A stretch of 64,000 nucleotides of DNA from Mycolicibacterium psychrotolerans (GTDB lineage: Bacteria > Actinomycetota > Actinomycetes > Mycobacteriales > Mycobacteriaceae), in assembly GCF_010729305.1 (NCBI RefSeq), contig NZ_AP022574.1, positions 1,984,001 to 2,048,000 of the forward strand, read 5' to 3'. This document shows positions 35,292-44,842 of this stretch, in pieces. Position 1 is the stretch's first letter. Every line of letters begins with the position of its first letter. A model generated the notes under the pieces. The model worked only from the letters and a program-made list of their open reading frames with translations, was not told where the DNA came from and did not search any database. The translations under genes were made by a program, and so were the position numbers.

Positions 35292-35873
35292 TCAGGTGGT
35301 GGACTTGCGCTTCTTGCGCTTGACCGCGACGCTGCCCCACAGCGCGAAGCCGGAGATCCGCACACAGGGCGCACCGGGGCATCCCTCGCCCTCGACGTCC
35401 TGGTCGAAGCTGCCCATCACCGCGATGCCGCGCAGGTCGACGTTGACCTCCGGCGGCACCAGGATGGTCTGCCCGCCCATGATCGAGTAGCACCGGATCT
35501 CGACGTCGTGCGCGGTGAAGTCGGCATAACGCAGATCGACGACCCCGCCGCCCCACAGAGCGAACGTGGTCAGCCGGTTGGGGACGTTCCAGCGGCCGCG
35601 GCGTTCGTAGCCGCTCAGGATCGCCAGCAGGGTGCTCGACGGCGCGGGCCTGCAGGTGCCGCTGCGGCCGCGGGTGACGGCACCGGGAAGGTCGGCGGAC
35701 AAGCGGTCCAACTCGTCGTAGGTCTGCGCCGCGTACGCCCTGGCCAGCCGATTCTCATACTCGGTCAGCCCGAGCTTGCCCGACGCTGCGGCATCGGTGA
35801 GCAGCTGCGCCACCTGGATGCGGTCGGTGTCCGCAGCACGCATGGACCTGCTCCGCGACGCAGGGGTACTCAT
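35292..35873 (-). CDS. DUF1707 domain protein with C-terminal LiaF-like domain (Rv0966c-like)
   Basis: 193 aa. DUF1707 at about 10-65 (RAADTDRIQVAQLLTDAAASGKLGLTEYENRL), a mycobacterial helical module often fused to membrane or sensing domains, then a beta-rich domain (VVDLRYADFTAHDVEIRCYSIMGGQTILVPP) like the LiaF/DUF2154 C-terminal domain used in envelope stress signalling. No TM helix is obvious. ATG at 35873 with AAAAGG close by is preferred over ATG at 35903. Convergent with the VWA gene across 13 bp. Confidence 0.82.
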   Translation of the reverse strand: MSTPASRSRSMRAADTDRIQVAQLLTDAAASGKLGLTEYENRLARAYAAQTYDELDRLSADLPGAVTRGRSGTCRPAPSSTLLAILSGYERRGRWNVPNRLTTFALWGGGVVDLRYADFTAHDVEIRCYSIMGGQTILVPPEVNVDLRGIAVMGSFDQDVEGEGCPGAPCVRISGFALWGSVAVKRKKRKSTT

Positions 35874-35964
35874 CGTGACCTTTTGCTGTTCGCGCATCCG
35901 CACATCGCCACCAGGCTACGACGATCGTCGGCACATGCAAGCGCCTTGGCCAAACTGTGAGGTG

Positions 35965-36765
35965 TCAGCCGACCCAGCGCGGAGGACGCTTCTCCAGGAA
36001 CGCGAGCATGCCTTCGCGGGCCTCGTCGGAGACGAACAGCGCGGCCGAGCGCTGCGTCAACTCGTCGGCCCGCCGATCGAAGTCGGCGAGGACGGCCGCG
36101 GTGGTGAGCGCCTTCGATTCGGCCAGGCCCTGCGGCGAGCCCAGCGCGACCGCCGCAGCCAGTTCGGCCACGGCCGCATCGACATCGTCGGTGGCGACGG
36201 TCACCAAGCCGATCTGCGCGGCGACGTCGGCGCCGAACTTCTCGCCGGTGAGGAAGTAGCGGCCCGCGGCGCGGGCGGTCACCTTCGGCAGCAGGGTCAG
36301 CGAGATGATCGACGGTGCCACCCCGATCCGTGCCTCGGTGAGCGCGAAGGTGCTCGCCGCGCCCGCCACCACGATGTCGCAGGCCCCGACCAGGCCGAGC
36401 CCGCCGGCCCTGACGTGCCCGTCGATCGCGCCGATCACCGGCATCGGGGACCCCAGAAGCCGGCGCAGCAGCCGCGTCATCTCCCGGGCCCGGTCCAGCG
36501 CCAGCTCGGACGGATCGCGGCCCGCGGCCTCGCTGAGGTCGGCGCCGGCGCAGAACGTGCCCCCGGTGTGCCCGAGCACCACCACCCGCACGTCCGGGTC
36601 GTGGGTGGCCCGGTCCAGTGCGGCGTGCAGTTCCTCGACCAGCGCGGTGGACAGCGCGTTGCGGTTGTGCGGCGAGTCGAGGACGAGCCGCGCGACCGCG
36701 CCGTCGCGCGCATAGGAGACGAACGGCGGGCAGGAGCGGAGGGACCCGGGGGTTGGTTCAGCCAT
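35965..36765 (-). CDS. echA7: Enoyl-CoA hydratase family protein (EchA7-like)
   Basis: 266 aa crotonase. Oxyanion-hole residues in GGTFCAGADLSEAA and DGHVRAGGLGLVGACDIVVA; LTEARIGVAPSIISLTLLPKV follows. Catalytic acidic residues of true hydratases are not both obvious, so a related lyase or isomerase is possible. Last gene of a six-gene minus-strand operon; its ATG overlaps the fadE12 stop by one base (TGATG). Confidence 0.85.
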   Translation of the reverse strand: MAEPTPGSLRSCPPFVSYARDGAVARLVLDSPHNRNALSTALVEELHAALDRATHDPDVRVVVLGHTGGTFCAGADLSEAAGRDPSELALDRAREMTRLLRRLLGSPMPVIGAIDGHVRAGGLGLVGACDIVVAGAASTFALTEARIGVAPSIISLTLLPKVTARAAGRYFLTGEKFGADVAAQIGLVTVATDDVDAAVAELAAAVALGSPQGLAESKALTTAAVLADFDRRADELTQRSAALFVSDEAREGMLAFLEKRPPRWVG

Positions 36766-37925
36766 CAGTACGACCGGGGGAGCCCGAGCGAGGTCTGGGC
36801 GATGAAGTTGAGCACCATCTCGCGGCTGACGGGGGCGATGCGGGCCAGCCGCGACGCCACCAGCACCGACGCGATGCCGTACTCCTTGGTCAGCCCGTTG
36901 CCGCCGAGGCACTGCACGGCCTGGTCGACAGCGCGCACCGAAGCCTCACCCGCCGCGTACTTGGCCATGTTCGCCGCCTCGGCGGCACCCAGGTCGTCGC
37001 CGGAGTCGTACAGGCCGGCAGCCTTCTGCATCATCAGCTTGGCCAGCTCGATCTCGATGTGGTTCTGCGCCAACGGATGCGACAGGCCCTGATGGGCGCC
37101 GATCGGTGTCTTCCACACCTGCCGGGTCTTGACATAGTCGACCGCCTTGTCGATCGCGAAGCGGCCCATGCCGACCGCGCTCGCGGCGCCCATGATGCGT
37201 TCGGGGTTCAGCCCGGCGAACAGCTGGGCGATGGCGGCGTCCTCCGACCCGACCAGCGCGTCGGCGGGCAGCCGGACCTCGTCGAGGAACACCTGGAACT
37301 GGAACTCGGGGCTGACGATCTCCATCGGGATCTTGGTGTAGCTGAACCCCGGGGTGTCGGTCGGCACCACGAACAGCGCCGGTTTCAGATTGCCGGTCTT
37401 GTGATCGGCAGTGCGGCCGACGACCAGCACCGCCTGCGCCTGGTCGACGCCGGAGATGTAGACCTTCTGCCCGGACAGGATCCAGTCGCTGCCGTCGCGG
37501 CGCGCCGTGGTGGTGATGCGATGGGAGTTGGAGCCGGCGTCGGGTTCGGTGATCGCGAACGCCATCGTGATCGTGCCGTCGGCGATGCCCGGCAGCCAGC
37601 GCTTCTTCTGCTCCTCGGTGCCGTACTTGGCGACGATGGTGCCGTTGATCGCGGGAGACACCACCATCATCAGCAGTGCCGAGCCCGCCGCGGCCATCTC
37701 CTCCATGACCAGGCTCAACTCGTACATGCCGGCGCCGCCGCCGCCGTACTCCTCGGGCAGGTTCACCCCGATGAAGCCGAGCCGGCCGGCCTCGGCCCAC
37801 AACTCGTCGGTGTGCTGCCCGGCCCGCGCCTTCTCCAGGTAGTAGTCCTGCCCGTAGTTGGCGGCCATCGCGGCGACCGCCTTGCGCAGGGCCTGCTGTT
37901 CCTCGGTCTCGATGAATCCGGTCAT
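36765..37925 (-). CDS. fadE12: Acyl-CoA dehydrogenase (FadE12-like)
   Basis: 386 aa flavoprotein. ACAD signatures: AFAITEPDAGSNSHRI (FAD/substrate block), SGQKVYISGVDQAQ, CLGGNGLTKEYGIASVL near the C-terminus. The likely base is in the conserved Glu position of the last block. It introduces a double bond into an acyl-CoA, feeding the carboxylase or hydratase encoded next to it. ATG at 37925 overlaps the accA2 stop (ATGA). Confidence 0.9.
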   Translation of the reverse strand: MTGFIETEEQQALRKAVAAMAANYGQDYYLEKARAGQHTDELWAEAGRLGFIGVNLPEEYGGGGAGMYELSLVMEEMAAAGSALLMMVVSPAINGTIVAKYGTEEQKKRWLPGIADGTITMAFAITEPDAGSNSHRITTTARRDGSDWILSGQKVYISGVDQAQAVLVVGRTADHKTGNLKPALFVVPTDTPGFSYTKIPMEIVSPEFQFQVFLDEVRLPADALVGSEDAAIAQLFAGLNPERIMGAASAVGMGRFAIDKAVDYVKTRQVWKTPIGAHQGLSHPLAQNHIEIELAKLMMQKAAGLYDSGDDLGAAEAANMAKYAAGEASVRAVDQAVQCLGGNGLTKEYGIASVLVASRLARIAPVSREMVLNFIAQTSLGLPRSY

Positions 37926-39886
37926 GGGGCCTCTCCTGAATCGACGCGCGCCAGCACGGCGCCTACTTCCACTTGCGTTCCGGCGGTGACGTTGAGTTCG
38001 GCCAGCACACCGTCGGCCGGCGCGGCGATGGTGTGTTCCATCTTCATCGCCTCGAGCCAGACCAGCGGCTGGCCCGCGGTGACGGTGTCGCCGACCGCGG
38101 CGCCGACCCGCAGCACCGAGCCGGGCATGGGTGCCAGCAGCGAGCCGTGCGCCACGGCGTCGTCGGGGTCCGGATAGCGCGGTAACGCGACGAGATGCAC
38201 CGAGGCTGACGGTGAGTCGACGAACACGTCGTCGCCGTACCGGGCGACACGAAAGGGCAGGTCGACCGCACCCACGGTCAGCACCACCTGCTCGGGCGTC
38301 GCGGACACCAGTGCGACGTCGTCGCGCCCGGTGATCCGCACGCCGTCACGGGTGAAGCGGTAGGCCACCTCGTGGGCCTGGCCGTCGTCGTCGGCGTAGC
38401 TCTTGGTCTGCCCGGCCGACGCGAGGTTGCGCCAACCGCTGGGCACACCCGCGAAAATGGTTGCGATGCAACGGTTGTGCGCCGCATCGGCCAGGGCGGC
38501 GGCGATGGCCGACAGGGTCACCGTCGCGGCGTCGCCGACGGGCGCGGCGAGCGCGTCGAGTCCGTGGGTGTCGAAGAACGCCGTGTCGGTGGCACCGGCG
38601 AGGAACTCCGGGTGGCGCAGCACGTTGACCAGCAGGTCGCGGTTGGTGCGTACGCCGTGCAGCCGGGTGCGGGTCAGGGCGTCGGCGAGCAGCGCCGCGG
38701 CCTGTGTCCGGGTGGGCGCCCAGGAGATCACCTTGGCGATCATCGGGTCGTAGAACACCGAGATCACCGAGCCGTCGGCGACCCCGGAATCGAGGCGCAC
38801 CCCGGCCCGGCCGGCCGGGCCGAAGCGGGTGACCGCCGTCGGGACGTCGAAGCGGTGCACGGTGCCCGCCTGCGGCTGCCAGTTCTTGGCGGGATCCTCG
38901 GCGTAGAGCCTCGCCTCGATCGACGCGCCGGTCGAGGCCGGTGGCTCGGGATCGAGCGGGGCGCCGTCGGCGACGGACATCTGCAGTTCCACCAGATCCA
39001 GACCGGAGGTGAGTTCGGTGACCGGATGCTCGACCTGCAGACGGGTGTTCATCTCCAGGAAGAAGAACTCGCCGCGATCATCGGCCATGAACTCGACCGT
39101 GCCCGCGCCGGTGTAGCCGATCGCCGTGGCGGCCAGCCGCGCCGCCTCGAAGAGCTTGTCGCGCATGCCCGCAACGCGTTCCACCAGCGGTGAGGGCGCC
39201 TCTTCGATGATCTTCTGGTGGCGGCGCTGGATCGAGCACTCCCGTTCGCCGACGGCCCACACGGTGCCGTGGGCGTCGGCCATCACCTGCACCTCGACGT
39301 GGTGCCCGGCGTCGAGGTAGCGCTCACAGAACACGGTCGGGTCGCCGAACGCCGACTGCGCCTCCCGGCGGGCGGCCTCGACCTGTGCGGGCAGGTCGGC
39401 GAGGTCGCGCACGACGCGCATGCCGCGGCCGCCACCGCCCGCCGACGCCTTGATCAGGACCGGCAGCATGTCGGCGGTCACGGCGTCCGGGTCGAGTTCG
39501 TCCAGCACCGGGACGCCGGCGGCGGCCATCATCTTCTTGGCTTCGATCTTCGAGCCCATGGCCGCGACGGCCGTCACCGGCGGGCCGATCCACGTCAGGC
39601 CGGCGTCGATCACGGCCGCCGCGAAATCGGGGTTCTCCGAGAGGAAGCCGTAGCCGGGGTGGATCGCGTCGGCCCCGGCGGCCTGCGCGGCCGCGATCAG
39701 CTGACCGGCGTCGAGGTAGCCGCGGGTGCCGTCGAGCCGGACCCGGGCGTCGGCCTCGGCGACGTGTGGCGCGGCGGCGTCGGGGTCGGTGTACACCGCG
39801 ACCGTGCCGATCCCGAGGCGTCGGCAGGTGGCGAACACGCGCCGCGCGATCTCCCCGCGGTTGGCGACCAGGACTCGAGTGATCAT
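37922..39886 (-). CDS. accA2: Acyl-CoA carboxylase alpha subunit (biotin carboxylase + biotin carrier), AccA2-like
   Basis: 654 aa. Biotin carboxylase (1-450: VLVANRGEIARRVFATCRRLG, ATP-grasp GGGGRGMRVVRD, FLEMNTRLQVEHPVTE) plus a C-terminal carrier domain with biotinyl Lys615 in EAMKMEH. It supplies carboxybiotin to AccD2. In the LiuBD/AtuCF style of operon it would carboxylate methylcrotonyl- or geranyl-CoA-like substrates; which one is not readable. ATG at 39886, 10 bp after accD2, with GGAGC as ribosome site. Confidence 0.92.
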   Translation of the reverse strand: MITRVLVANRGEIARRVFATCRRLGIGTVAVYTDPDAAAPHVAEADARVRLDGTRGYLDAGQLIAAAQAAGADAIHPGYGFLSENPDFAAAVIDAGLTWIGPPVTAVAAMGSKIEAKKMMAAAGVPVLDELDPDAVTADMLPVLIKASAGGGGRGMRVVRDLADLPAQVEAARREAQSAFGDPTVFCERYLDAGHHVEVQVMADAHGTVWAVGERECSIQRRHQKIIEEAPSPLVERVAGMRDKLFEAARLAATAIGYTGAGTVEFMADDRGEFFFLEMNTRLQVEHPVTELTSGLDLVELQMSVADGAPLDPEPPASTGASIEARLYAEDPAKNWQPQAGTVHRFDVPTAVTRFGPAGRAGVRLDSGVADGSVISVFYDPMIAKVISWAPTRTQAAALLADALTRTRLHGVRTNRDLLVNVLRHPEFLAGATDTAFFDTHGLDALAAPVGDAATVTLSAIAAALADAAHNRCIATIFAGVPSGWRNLASAGQTKSYADDDGQAHEVAYRFTRDGVRITGRDDVALVSATPEQVVLTVGAVDLPFRVARYGDDVFVDSPSASVHLVALPRYPDPDDAVAHGSLLAPMPGSVLRVGAAVGDTVTAGQPLVWLEAMKMEHTIAAPADGVLAELNVTAGTQVEVGAVLARVDSGEAP

Positions 39887-39896
39887 GCTCCTGCCC

Positions 39897-41522
39897 TCAC
39901 ATCCGGAAGACGCCGAAGTTCGACGTCCCCTCGATCGGTCCGTTCGCGATAGCGGACAAGCACATTCCGAGCACCGTGCGGGTGTCGCGCGGATCGATGA
40001 CGCCGTCGTCGTAGAGCCGGCCGGACAGGAACATCGGCAGCGATTCGGCGTCGATCTGCGCTTCGACGGCGGCGCGCAGCGCGGCGTCGGCGGCCTCGTC
40101 CACCTGCTGGCCGCGGGCCTCGGCGGCGGCCCGGCTGACGATCGACAGCACGCCCGCCAACTGGGTGCCGCCCATGACCGCGGATTTCGCGCTGGGCCAG
40201 GCGAACAGGAAGCGGGGGTCGTAGGCGCGTCCGCACATGCCGTAGTGCCCGGCGCCGTAGGAGGCCCCGATGAGCAGCGACAGGTGCGGAACGGTCGAGT
40301 TGGAGACGGCGTTGATCATCATCGAGCCGTGCTTGATCATGCCGCCTTCCTCGTAGTCCTTGCCCACCATGTAGCCGGTGGTGTTGTGCAGGAACAGCAG
40401 TGGCGTGTCCGAGCGGTTGGCGAGCTGGATGAACTGGGTCGCCTTCTGCGACTCCTCGCTGAACAGCACGCCGCGGGCGTTGGCGAGGATGCCCAGCGGA
40501 TACCCGTGCAGCGTCGCCCATCCGGTCACCAGCGAGCCGCCGTAGAGCGGTTTGAACTCGTCGAACTCCGAGCCGTCGACGATGCGCGCGATCACGTCGC
40601 GCGGATCGAACGGGATGCGCAGATCCGGTGGCACGATGCCGAGCAGTTCTGCTTCGTCGAAGCGCGGCGCGGTGAACGGTTTCGGCGCCGGGCCCTGTTT
40701 GCGCCAGTTCAGCCGTGCGACGATGCGTCGGCCGATGCGCATCGCGTCGAGTTCGTCGACGGCGAAGTAGTCCGCCAGGCCCGAGGTGCGGGCGTGCATC
40801 TCGGCGCCGCCGAGTGACTCGTCGTCGGACTCCTCCCCGGTGGCCATCTTGACCAGCGGCGGCCCGGCGAGGAACACCTTGGAGCGTTCCTTGATCATCA
40901 CGACGTGGTCGGACATCCCGGGGATGTAGGCCCCACCGGCGGTGGAGTTGCCGAACACCAGCGCGATGGTCGGGATGCCCGCGGCCGACAGCCGGGTGAG
41001 ATCGCGGAACATCTGTCCGCCAGGGATGAAGATCTCTTTCTGGGTGGGCAGATCCGCGCCGCCGGACTCGACGAGCGAGATCACCGGCAGCCGGTTCTGC
41101 AACGCGATCTGGTTGGCGCGCAGGATCTTCCGCAGCGTCCACGGGTTGCTGGTGCCGCCCTTGACGGTGGGGTCGTTGGCGACGATCAGGCATTCGACGC
41201 CGCTGACGGCGCCGATACCCACGACGACGCTCGCGCCGACCGTGAAGTCGGTGCCCCACGCGGCGAGCGGGCTCAGTTCCAGGAACGGCGAATCCGGGTC
41301 GACCAGGGCCTCGATGCGTTCGCGCGCGGTCATCTTGCCGCGGGCATGGTGGCGGCTGACGTACTTCTCTCCGCCGCCGGCCAGTGCCTTGGCGTGTTCG
41401 GCCTCGAGTTCGGCCAGTTTGGCCGACATCGCCTCGGCCGCCTCGCGATACGAGGTCGACCGGACGTCGATCGTCGAGGACAGGGCCGATGCGCGATCCG
41501 CTGCGCTTCTCGCTGACGTCAT
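39897..41522 (-). CDS. accD2: Acyl-CoA carboxylase beta subunit (carboxyltransferase), AccD2-like
   Basis: 541 aa. Two crotonase-type halves: RHHARGKMTARERIEALVD, VANDPTVKGGTSNPWTLRK, LVESGGADLPTQKEIF, then LFLHNTTGYMVGKDYEEGGMIKHG and GMCGRAYDPRFLFAWPSA. Pattern and length fit methylcrotonyl/geranyl-CoA carboxylase beta subunits more than propionyl-CoA ones. ATG at 41522 overlaps the fadE13 stop (ATGA). A long upstream extension of this frame is antisense noise. Confidence 0.92.
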   Translation of the reverse strand: MTSARSAADRASALSSTIDVRSTSYREAAEAMSAKLAELEAEHAKALAGGGEKYVSRHHARGKMTARERIEALVDPDSPFLELSPLAAWGTDFTVGASVVVGIGAVSGVECLIVANDPTVKGGTSNPWTLRKILRANQIALQNRLPVISLVESGGADLPTQKEIFIPGGQMFRDLTRLSAAGIPTIALVFGNSTAGGAYIPGMSDHVVMIKERSKVFLAGPPLVKMATGEESDDESLGGAEMHARTSGLADYFAVDELDAMRIGRRIVARLNWRKQGPAPKPFTAPRFDEAELLGIVPPDLRIPFDPRDVIARIVDGSEFDEFKPLYGGSLVTGWATLHGYPLGILANARGVLFSEESQKATQFIQLANRSDTPLLFLHNTTGYMVGKDYEEGGMIKHGSMMINAVSNSTVPHLSLLIGASYGAGHYGMCGRAYDPRFLFAWPSAKSAVMGGTQLAGVLSIVSRAAAEARGQQVDEAADAALRAAVEAQIDAESLPMFLSGRLYDDGVIDPRDTRTVLGMCLSAIANGPIEGTSNFGVFRM

Positions 41523-42679
41523 GGCTGGAAGCCCAGCGTCTTGGCGGCCAGCGCGGTCAGGATCTCGGTGGTGCCGCCACCGATGCCGAGGATGCGCATG
41601 TCCCGGTACTGCCGCTCGATCTCGGACTCGGCCATGTAGCCCATGCCGCCGAACAGCTGCACCGCCTGGTTCGCCACCCATTCGCCGGCCTCGACCGCGG
41701 TGTTCTTGGCGAAGCACACCTCGGTGATCAGATTGGTCTCGCCCGCGAGCTGACGTTCGACGATGCTGCGGGTGTAGACGCGGGCCACGTCGATGCGGCG
41801 CGCCATCTCGGACAGCGTGTTCTGCACCGATTGCCGGGCAATCAGCGGCTTGCCGAAGGTCTCGCGGTTGCGGCACCAGTCGACGGTGAGGTCCAGGCAC
41901 CGCTGGGCACTCGAATAGGCTTGCGCGGCAAGGCCGACGCGCTCGGAGACGAACGCCGCGGCGATCTGAAGGAACCCGGTGTTCTCGGTGCCGACGAGGT
42001 TGGTGACCGGCACGCGGACGTCCGTGTAGGACAGTTCGGCGGTGTCCGACGACCGCCAGCCCATCTTGTCGAGCTTGCGGCTCACTTGTAACCCAGGCGA
42101 GCATCCGGGGCCGTCTTTGTCGACGACGATCAGGGAGACGCCGGCCGCGCCAGGTCCGCCGGTGCGGGCCGCGGTGACGACGTAGTCGGCCCGTACCCCA
42201 GAGGTGATGTAGGTCTTGGCGCCGTTGAGGACGAACTCGTCACCCTCACGGACCGCTCGGGTGGTGAGGTGCCCGACGTCGGAGCCGCCACCGGGTTCGG
42301 TGATCGCCAGCGAGCCGATCTTCTCGCCGCGCAGGGTGGGACGCACGTACTCCTCGATCAGCCGCTCGTCTCCGGAGGCGATCATGTGCGGCACCGCGAT
42401 GCCGCAGGTGAACAGCGATGCGAACACGCCCCCGGGCGCGCCCGACTGGTGCATCTCCTCGCAGATGACCACGGCGTCGGCGCCGTCACCGCCCTCACCG
42501 CCGACCGCCTCGGGGAAGCCTGCGCCGAGCAGGCCGGCGGCCGCGGCCTTGCGGTGCAGGTCGCGGGGGAGTTCGCCGACCCGCTCCCACTCCTTGACGT
42601 GGGGCAGTACTTCGCGTTCGGCGAAGGCGCGCACGGTCTTTCGGAGGTCTTCCCGTTCCGGCGTGGTCCAGGTGTTCAC
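41519..42679 (-). CDS. fadE13: Acyl-CoA dehydrogenase (FadE13-like)
   Basis: 386 aa. ACAD blocks: LAITEPGGGSDVGHL, LNGAKTYITSGVRADY, QLFGGMGYMAESEIERQYRD with the C-terminal GIGGGTTEIL. Resembles isovaleryl-/citronellyl-CoA type dehydrogenases that precede a biotin carboxylase in leucine or acyclic terpene breakdown. GTG at 42679 overlaps the AtuA-like stop (GTGA). The second ACAD gene (fadE12) in the same operon suggests two oxidation steps. Confidence 0.9.
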   Translation of the reverse strand: MNTWTTPEREDLRKTVRAFAEREVLPHVKEWERVGELPRDLHRKAAAAGLLGAGFPEAVGGEGGDGADAVVICEEMHQSGAPGGVFASLFTCGIAVPHMIASGDERLIEEYVRPTLRGEKIGSLAITEPGGGSDVGHLTTRAVREGDEFVLNGAKTYITSGVRADYVVTAARTGGPGAAGVSLIVVDKDGPGCSPGLQVSRKLDKMGWRSSDTAELSYTDVRVPVTNLVGTENTGFLQIAAAFVSERVGLAAQAYSSAQRCLDLTVDWCRNRETFGKPLIARQSVQNTLSEMARRIDVARVYTRSIVERQLAGETNLITEVCFAKNTAVEAGEWVANQAVQLFGGMGYMAESEIERQYRDMRILGIGGGTTEILTALAAKTLGFQP

Positions 42680-44388
42680 GGCAGCAACTCCTCGGGGATG
42701 TCGATCGTTCGGCTGCGCAGCCATTCGCCCAGCCCTTTGGCCTGCGGGTCGAAGCGCGCCTGATAGGCGACGCCCTGGCCCAGGATGTCCTCGATGACGA
42801 AGTTCACCGCGCGCAGGTTGGGCAGCAGATGCCGGGTCACCGGCAGCTCCGCCGCCTCGGGCAGCAGCTCGCGCAACCGGTCCACGGTCATCGCGTGCGC
42901 GAGCCAGCGCCACTGGTCGTGGGTGCGGACCCACACGCCGACGTTCGCGCTACCGCCCTTGTCGCCGCTTCGCGCGCCCGCGATGGTGCCCAGCGGCACC
43001 CGCCGCGTCGGGCCGAACGCGCCGGGCTCCGGCGGTGCGGCGTCCTGCGCCGGCTCGAGCCCCCGGGTGTCGGCCGCCGGTGGGATGTCGACCTTGGTGC
43101 CGTCGGCGTGCACGGCGACGTGACGCACCGCCTCCACAGGCACGTAGCCGGCAGTGAACACGCCGTACACCTGACCATCGCCGGGCGGTGCGGTGCTCGT
43201 GAAGCCGGGATAGCTCGCCAGTGCCAGTTCGACGGCGGCCGAGGAGAATTGGCGCCCGACCGTGGCGGCGTCGGCGTCGCGTGCGACGCACCGCAGCAGG
43301 GCGCTGGCGGTCTGCTCGGTGTCGGCGTCGGGATGGTCGGTGCGGGCCAGCGACCACTGCAACTCCGCGGGGCGCACCGTGAGGCTCTCCTCGAGCTGAC
43401 GGCGCACGAGCGCGGCTTTGGCGTCGATGTCGAGCCCGGTCAGCACGAAGGTCATCTCGTTGCGGAAGCCGCCCAGGCTGTTGAGGCTGACCTTGAGGGT
43501 CGGCGGCGGCGGTTCGCCGGTGACGCCGCTGATGCGGACGCGGTCGGGTCCGTCGTCGGACAGCTCGATGCTGTCGACGCGCAGCGTGGCGTCGGGGTTG
43601 GCGTACCGGGCGCCACCGATCTCGTAGAGCAGTTGCGCGGTCACGGTGCCGATCGTGACGGCGCCGCCGGTGCCGGGATGTTTGGTGATGACCGAGGAGC
43701 CGTCGGCGTGGATCTCCGCGATCGGGAAGCCCGGGCGGGTCATCTCGGCGATCTCGCGGAAGAAGGAGTAGTTGCCGCCGGTGGCCTGGGTGCCGCATTC
43801 GATGACGTGCCCGGCGGCGACGGCCCCGGCGATGCGGTCGTAGTCGGCGCGGCCCCAGCCGAAGTGCGCCGCGGCGGGCCCGACGATGACGGACGCGTCG
43901 GTCACCCGGCCGGTCACCACGACGTCGGCGCCCGAACCGAGGCAGTCCACGATGCCCCACGCGCCGAGGTAGGCGTTGGCGGTCAGCGGCCGGCCCAGGC
44001 CCAACTCCTCGGCCCGCGGGAGCAGGTCGTCGCCTTCGACGTACGCGACCGACACGGACAGGCCGAGCCGGTCGGCCAGCGCGCGCACGTCCCGGGCGAG
44101 GCCTGCGGGGTTCAGGCCGCCGGCGTTCGCGACGATGCGCACCCCGCGATCCTGCGCGATGCCGAGGCACTCCTCGAGTTGGCGCAGGAAGGTCTTGGCG
44201 TAGCCGCGGTCGGGGTTCTTCATCCGGTCCCTGCCGAGGATGAGCATCGTCAGCTCGGCGAGGTAATCGCCGGTCAGGACGTCGAGGTCACCGCCGGTGA
44301 GCATCTCGCGCATCGCCGAAAGACGGTCGCCGTAGAACCCGGAACAGTTGCCGATGCGCACGGGAGCGCGATCCGACACCGTCGTCAC
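42676..44388 (-). CDS. AtuA-family protein (acyclic terpene utilisation / DUF1446, Rv0976c-like)
   Basis: 570 aa. The first about 450 residues form the AtuA-like domain (IGNCSGFYGDRLSAMREML, RIVANAGGLNPAGLARDVRAL, VVTGRVTDASVIVGPAA, IECGTQATGGNYSFF), and the last about 110 an AtuA-associated domain (GTIAGARSGDKGGSANVGVWV). In Pseudomonas, AtuA is needed for citronellol/geraniol catabolism; the chemistry is unclear. GTG at 44388 has GGGAGAG just upstream; longer frames are not supported. First gene of the operon. Confidence 0.88.
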   Translation of the reverse strand: MTTVSDRAPVRIGNCSGFYGDRLSAMREMLTGGDLDVLTGDYLAELTMLILGRDRMKNPDRGYAKTFLRQLEECLGIAQDRGVRIVANAGGLNPAGLARDVRALADRLGLSVSVAYVEGDDLLPRAEELGLGRPLTANAYLGAWGIVDCLGSGADVVVTGRVTDASVIVGPAAAHFGWGRADYDRIAGAVAAGHVIECGTQATGGNYSFFREIAEMTRPGFPIAEIHADGSSVITKHPGTGGAVTIGTVTAQLLYEIGGARYANPDATLRVDSIELSDDGPDRVRISGVTGEPPPPTLKVSLNSLGGFRNEMTFVLTGLDIDAKAALVRRQLEESLTVRPAELQWSLARTDHPDADTEQTASALLRCVARDADAATVGRQFSSAAVELALASYPGFTSTAPPGDGQVYGVFTAGYVPVEAVRHVAVHADGTKVDIPPAADTRGLEPAQDAAPPEPGAFGPTRRVPLGTIAGARSGDKGGSANVGVWVRTHDQWRWLAHAMTVDRLRELLPEAAELPVTRHLLPNLRAVNFVIEDILGQGVAYQARFDPQAKGLGEWLRSRTIDIPEELLP

Positions 44389-44424
44389 GCACTCTCCCGT
44401 CGTCGGAGCCGACCTGATCGACCA

Positions 44425-44438
44425 ACCAACCGGTAGGT
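44425..44438. promoter_or_regulatory. Near-palindromic operator candidate before the acyl-CoA operon
   Basis: ACCAACCGGTAGGT is symmetric at 12 of 14 positions (consensus ACCWACCGGTWGGT), 37 bp upstream of the AtuA-family start. The form suits a TetR-type repressor, the usual controllers of mycobacterial acyl-CoA operons. No regulator gene is adjacent; the regulator would be encoded elsewhere. Confidence 0.45.
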
Positions 44439-44624
44439 TAGCGGTTACCGGCGGTAGCACGTCAACCCCTCACCGCCCTCGAGTGTGTCGCGCCGCCGGC
44501 GCTGTCGCCGGAGTTTGGAGCCCGTCCAGCTCACCGGCTATCCTGGTGACCAATTGCCAGGGCTCGGCAGGTCCGCCGCCCGCAGGCAGTGTCCCGGACA
44601 CCCCGATAGATGGAGAGCTCGATA

Positions 44625-44798
44625 ATGGCTGTGCCGAAGCGCAGGATGTCGCGCGCGAACACCCGTAGCCGGCGCGCGCAGTGGAAGGCCACCCGCACCG
44701 AACTCGTCGGCGTCACCGTCGCAGGTCAGCAGCACAAGGTGCCGCGGCGTCTGCTCAAGGCGGCCCGGCTCGGCCTGATCGACCTCGACCGCCGCTAA
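44625..44798 (+). CDS. rpmF: 50S ribosomal protein L32, zinc-independent form
   Basis: 57 aa: [20 protein letters not shown] opens as in mycobacterial L32, and the end [18 protein letters not shown] is conserved. There is no CxxC pair, so it is a C-minus (zinc-free) paralogue, the kind used under zinc limitation in many bacteria, although in this lineage it may be the main copy. ATG at 44625, GGAG upstream. Stands alone before mprA in the Rv0979A position. Confidence 0.95.
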   Translation: MAVPKRRMSRANTRSRRAQWKATRTELVGVTVAGQQHKVPRRLLKAARLGLIDLDRR

Positions 44799-44842
44799 CC
44801 GCGACGCCGCGTAGCGCAAACGCTCAGGGTCATCGCGGCGCG

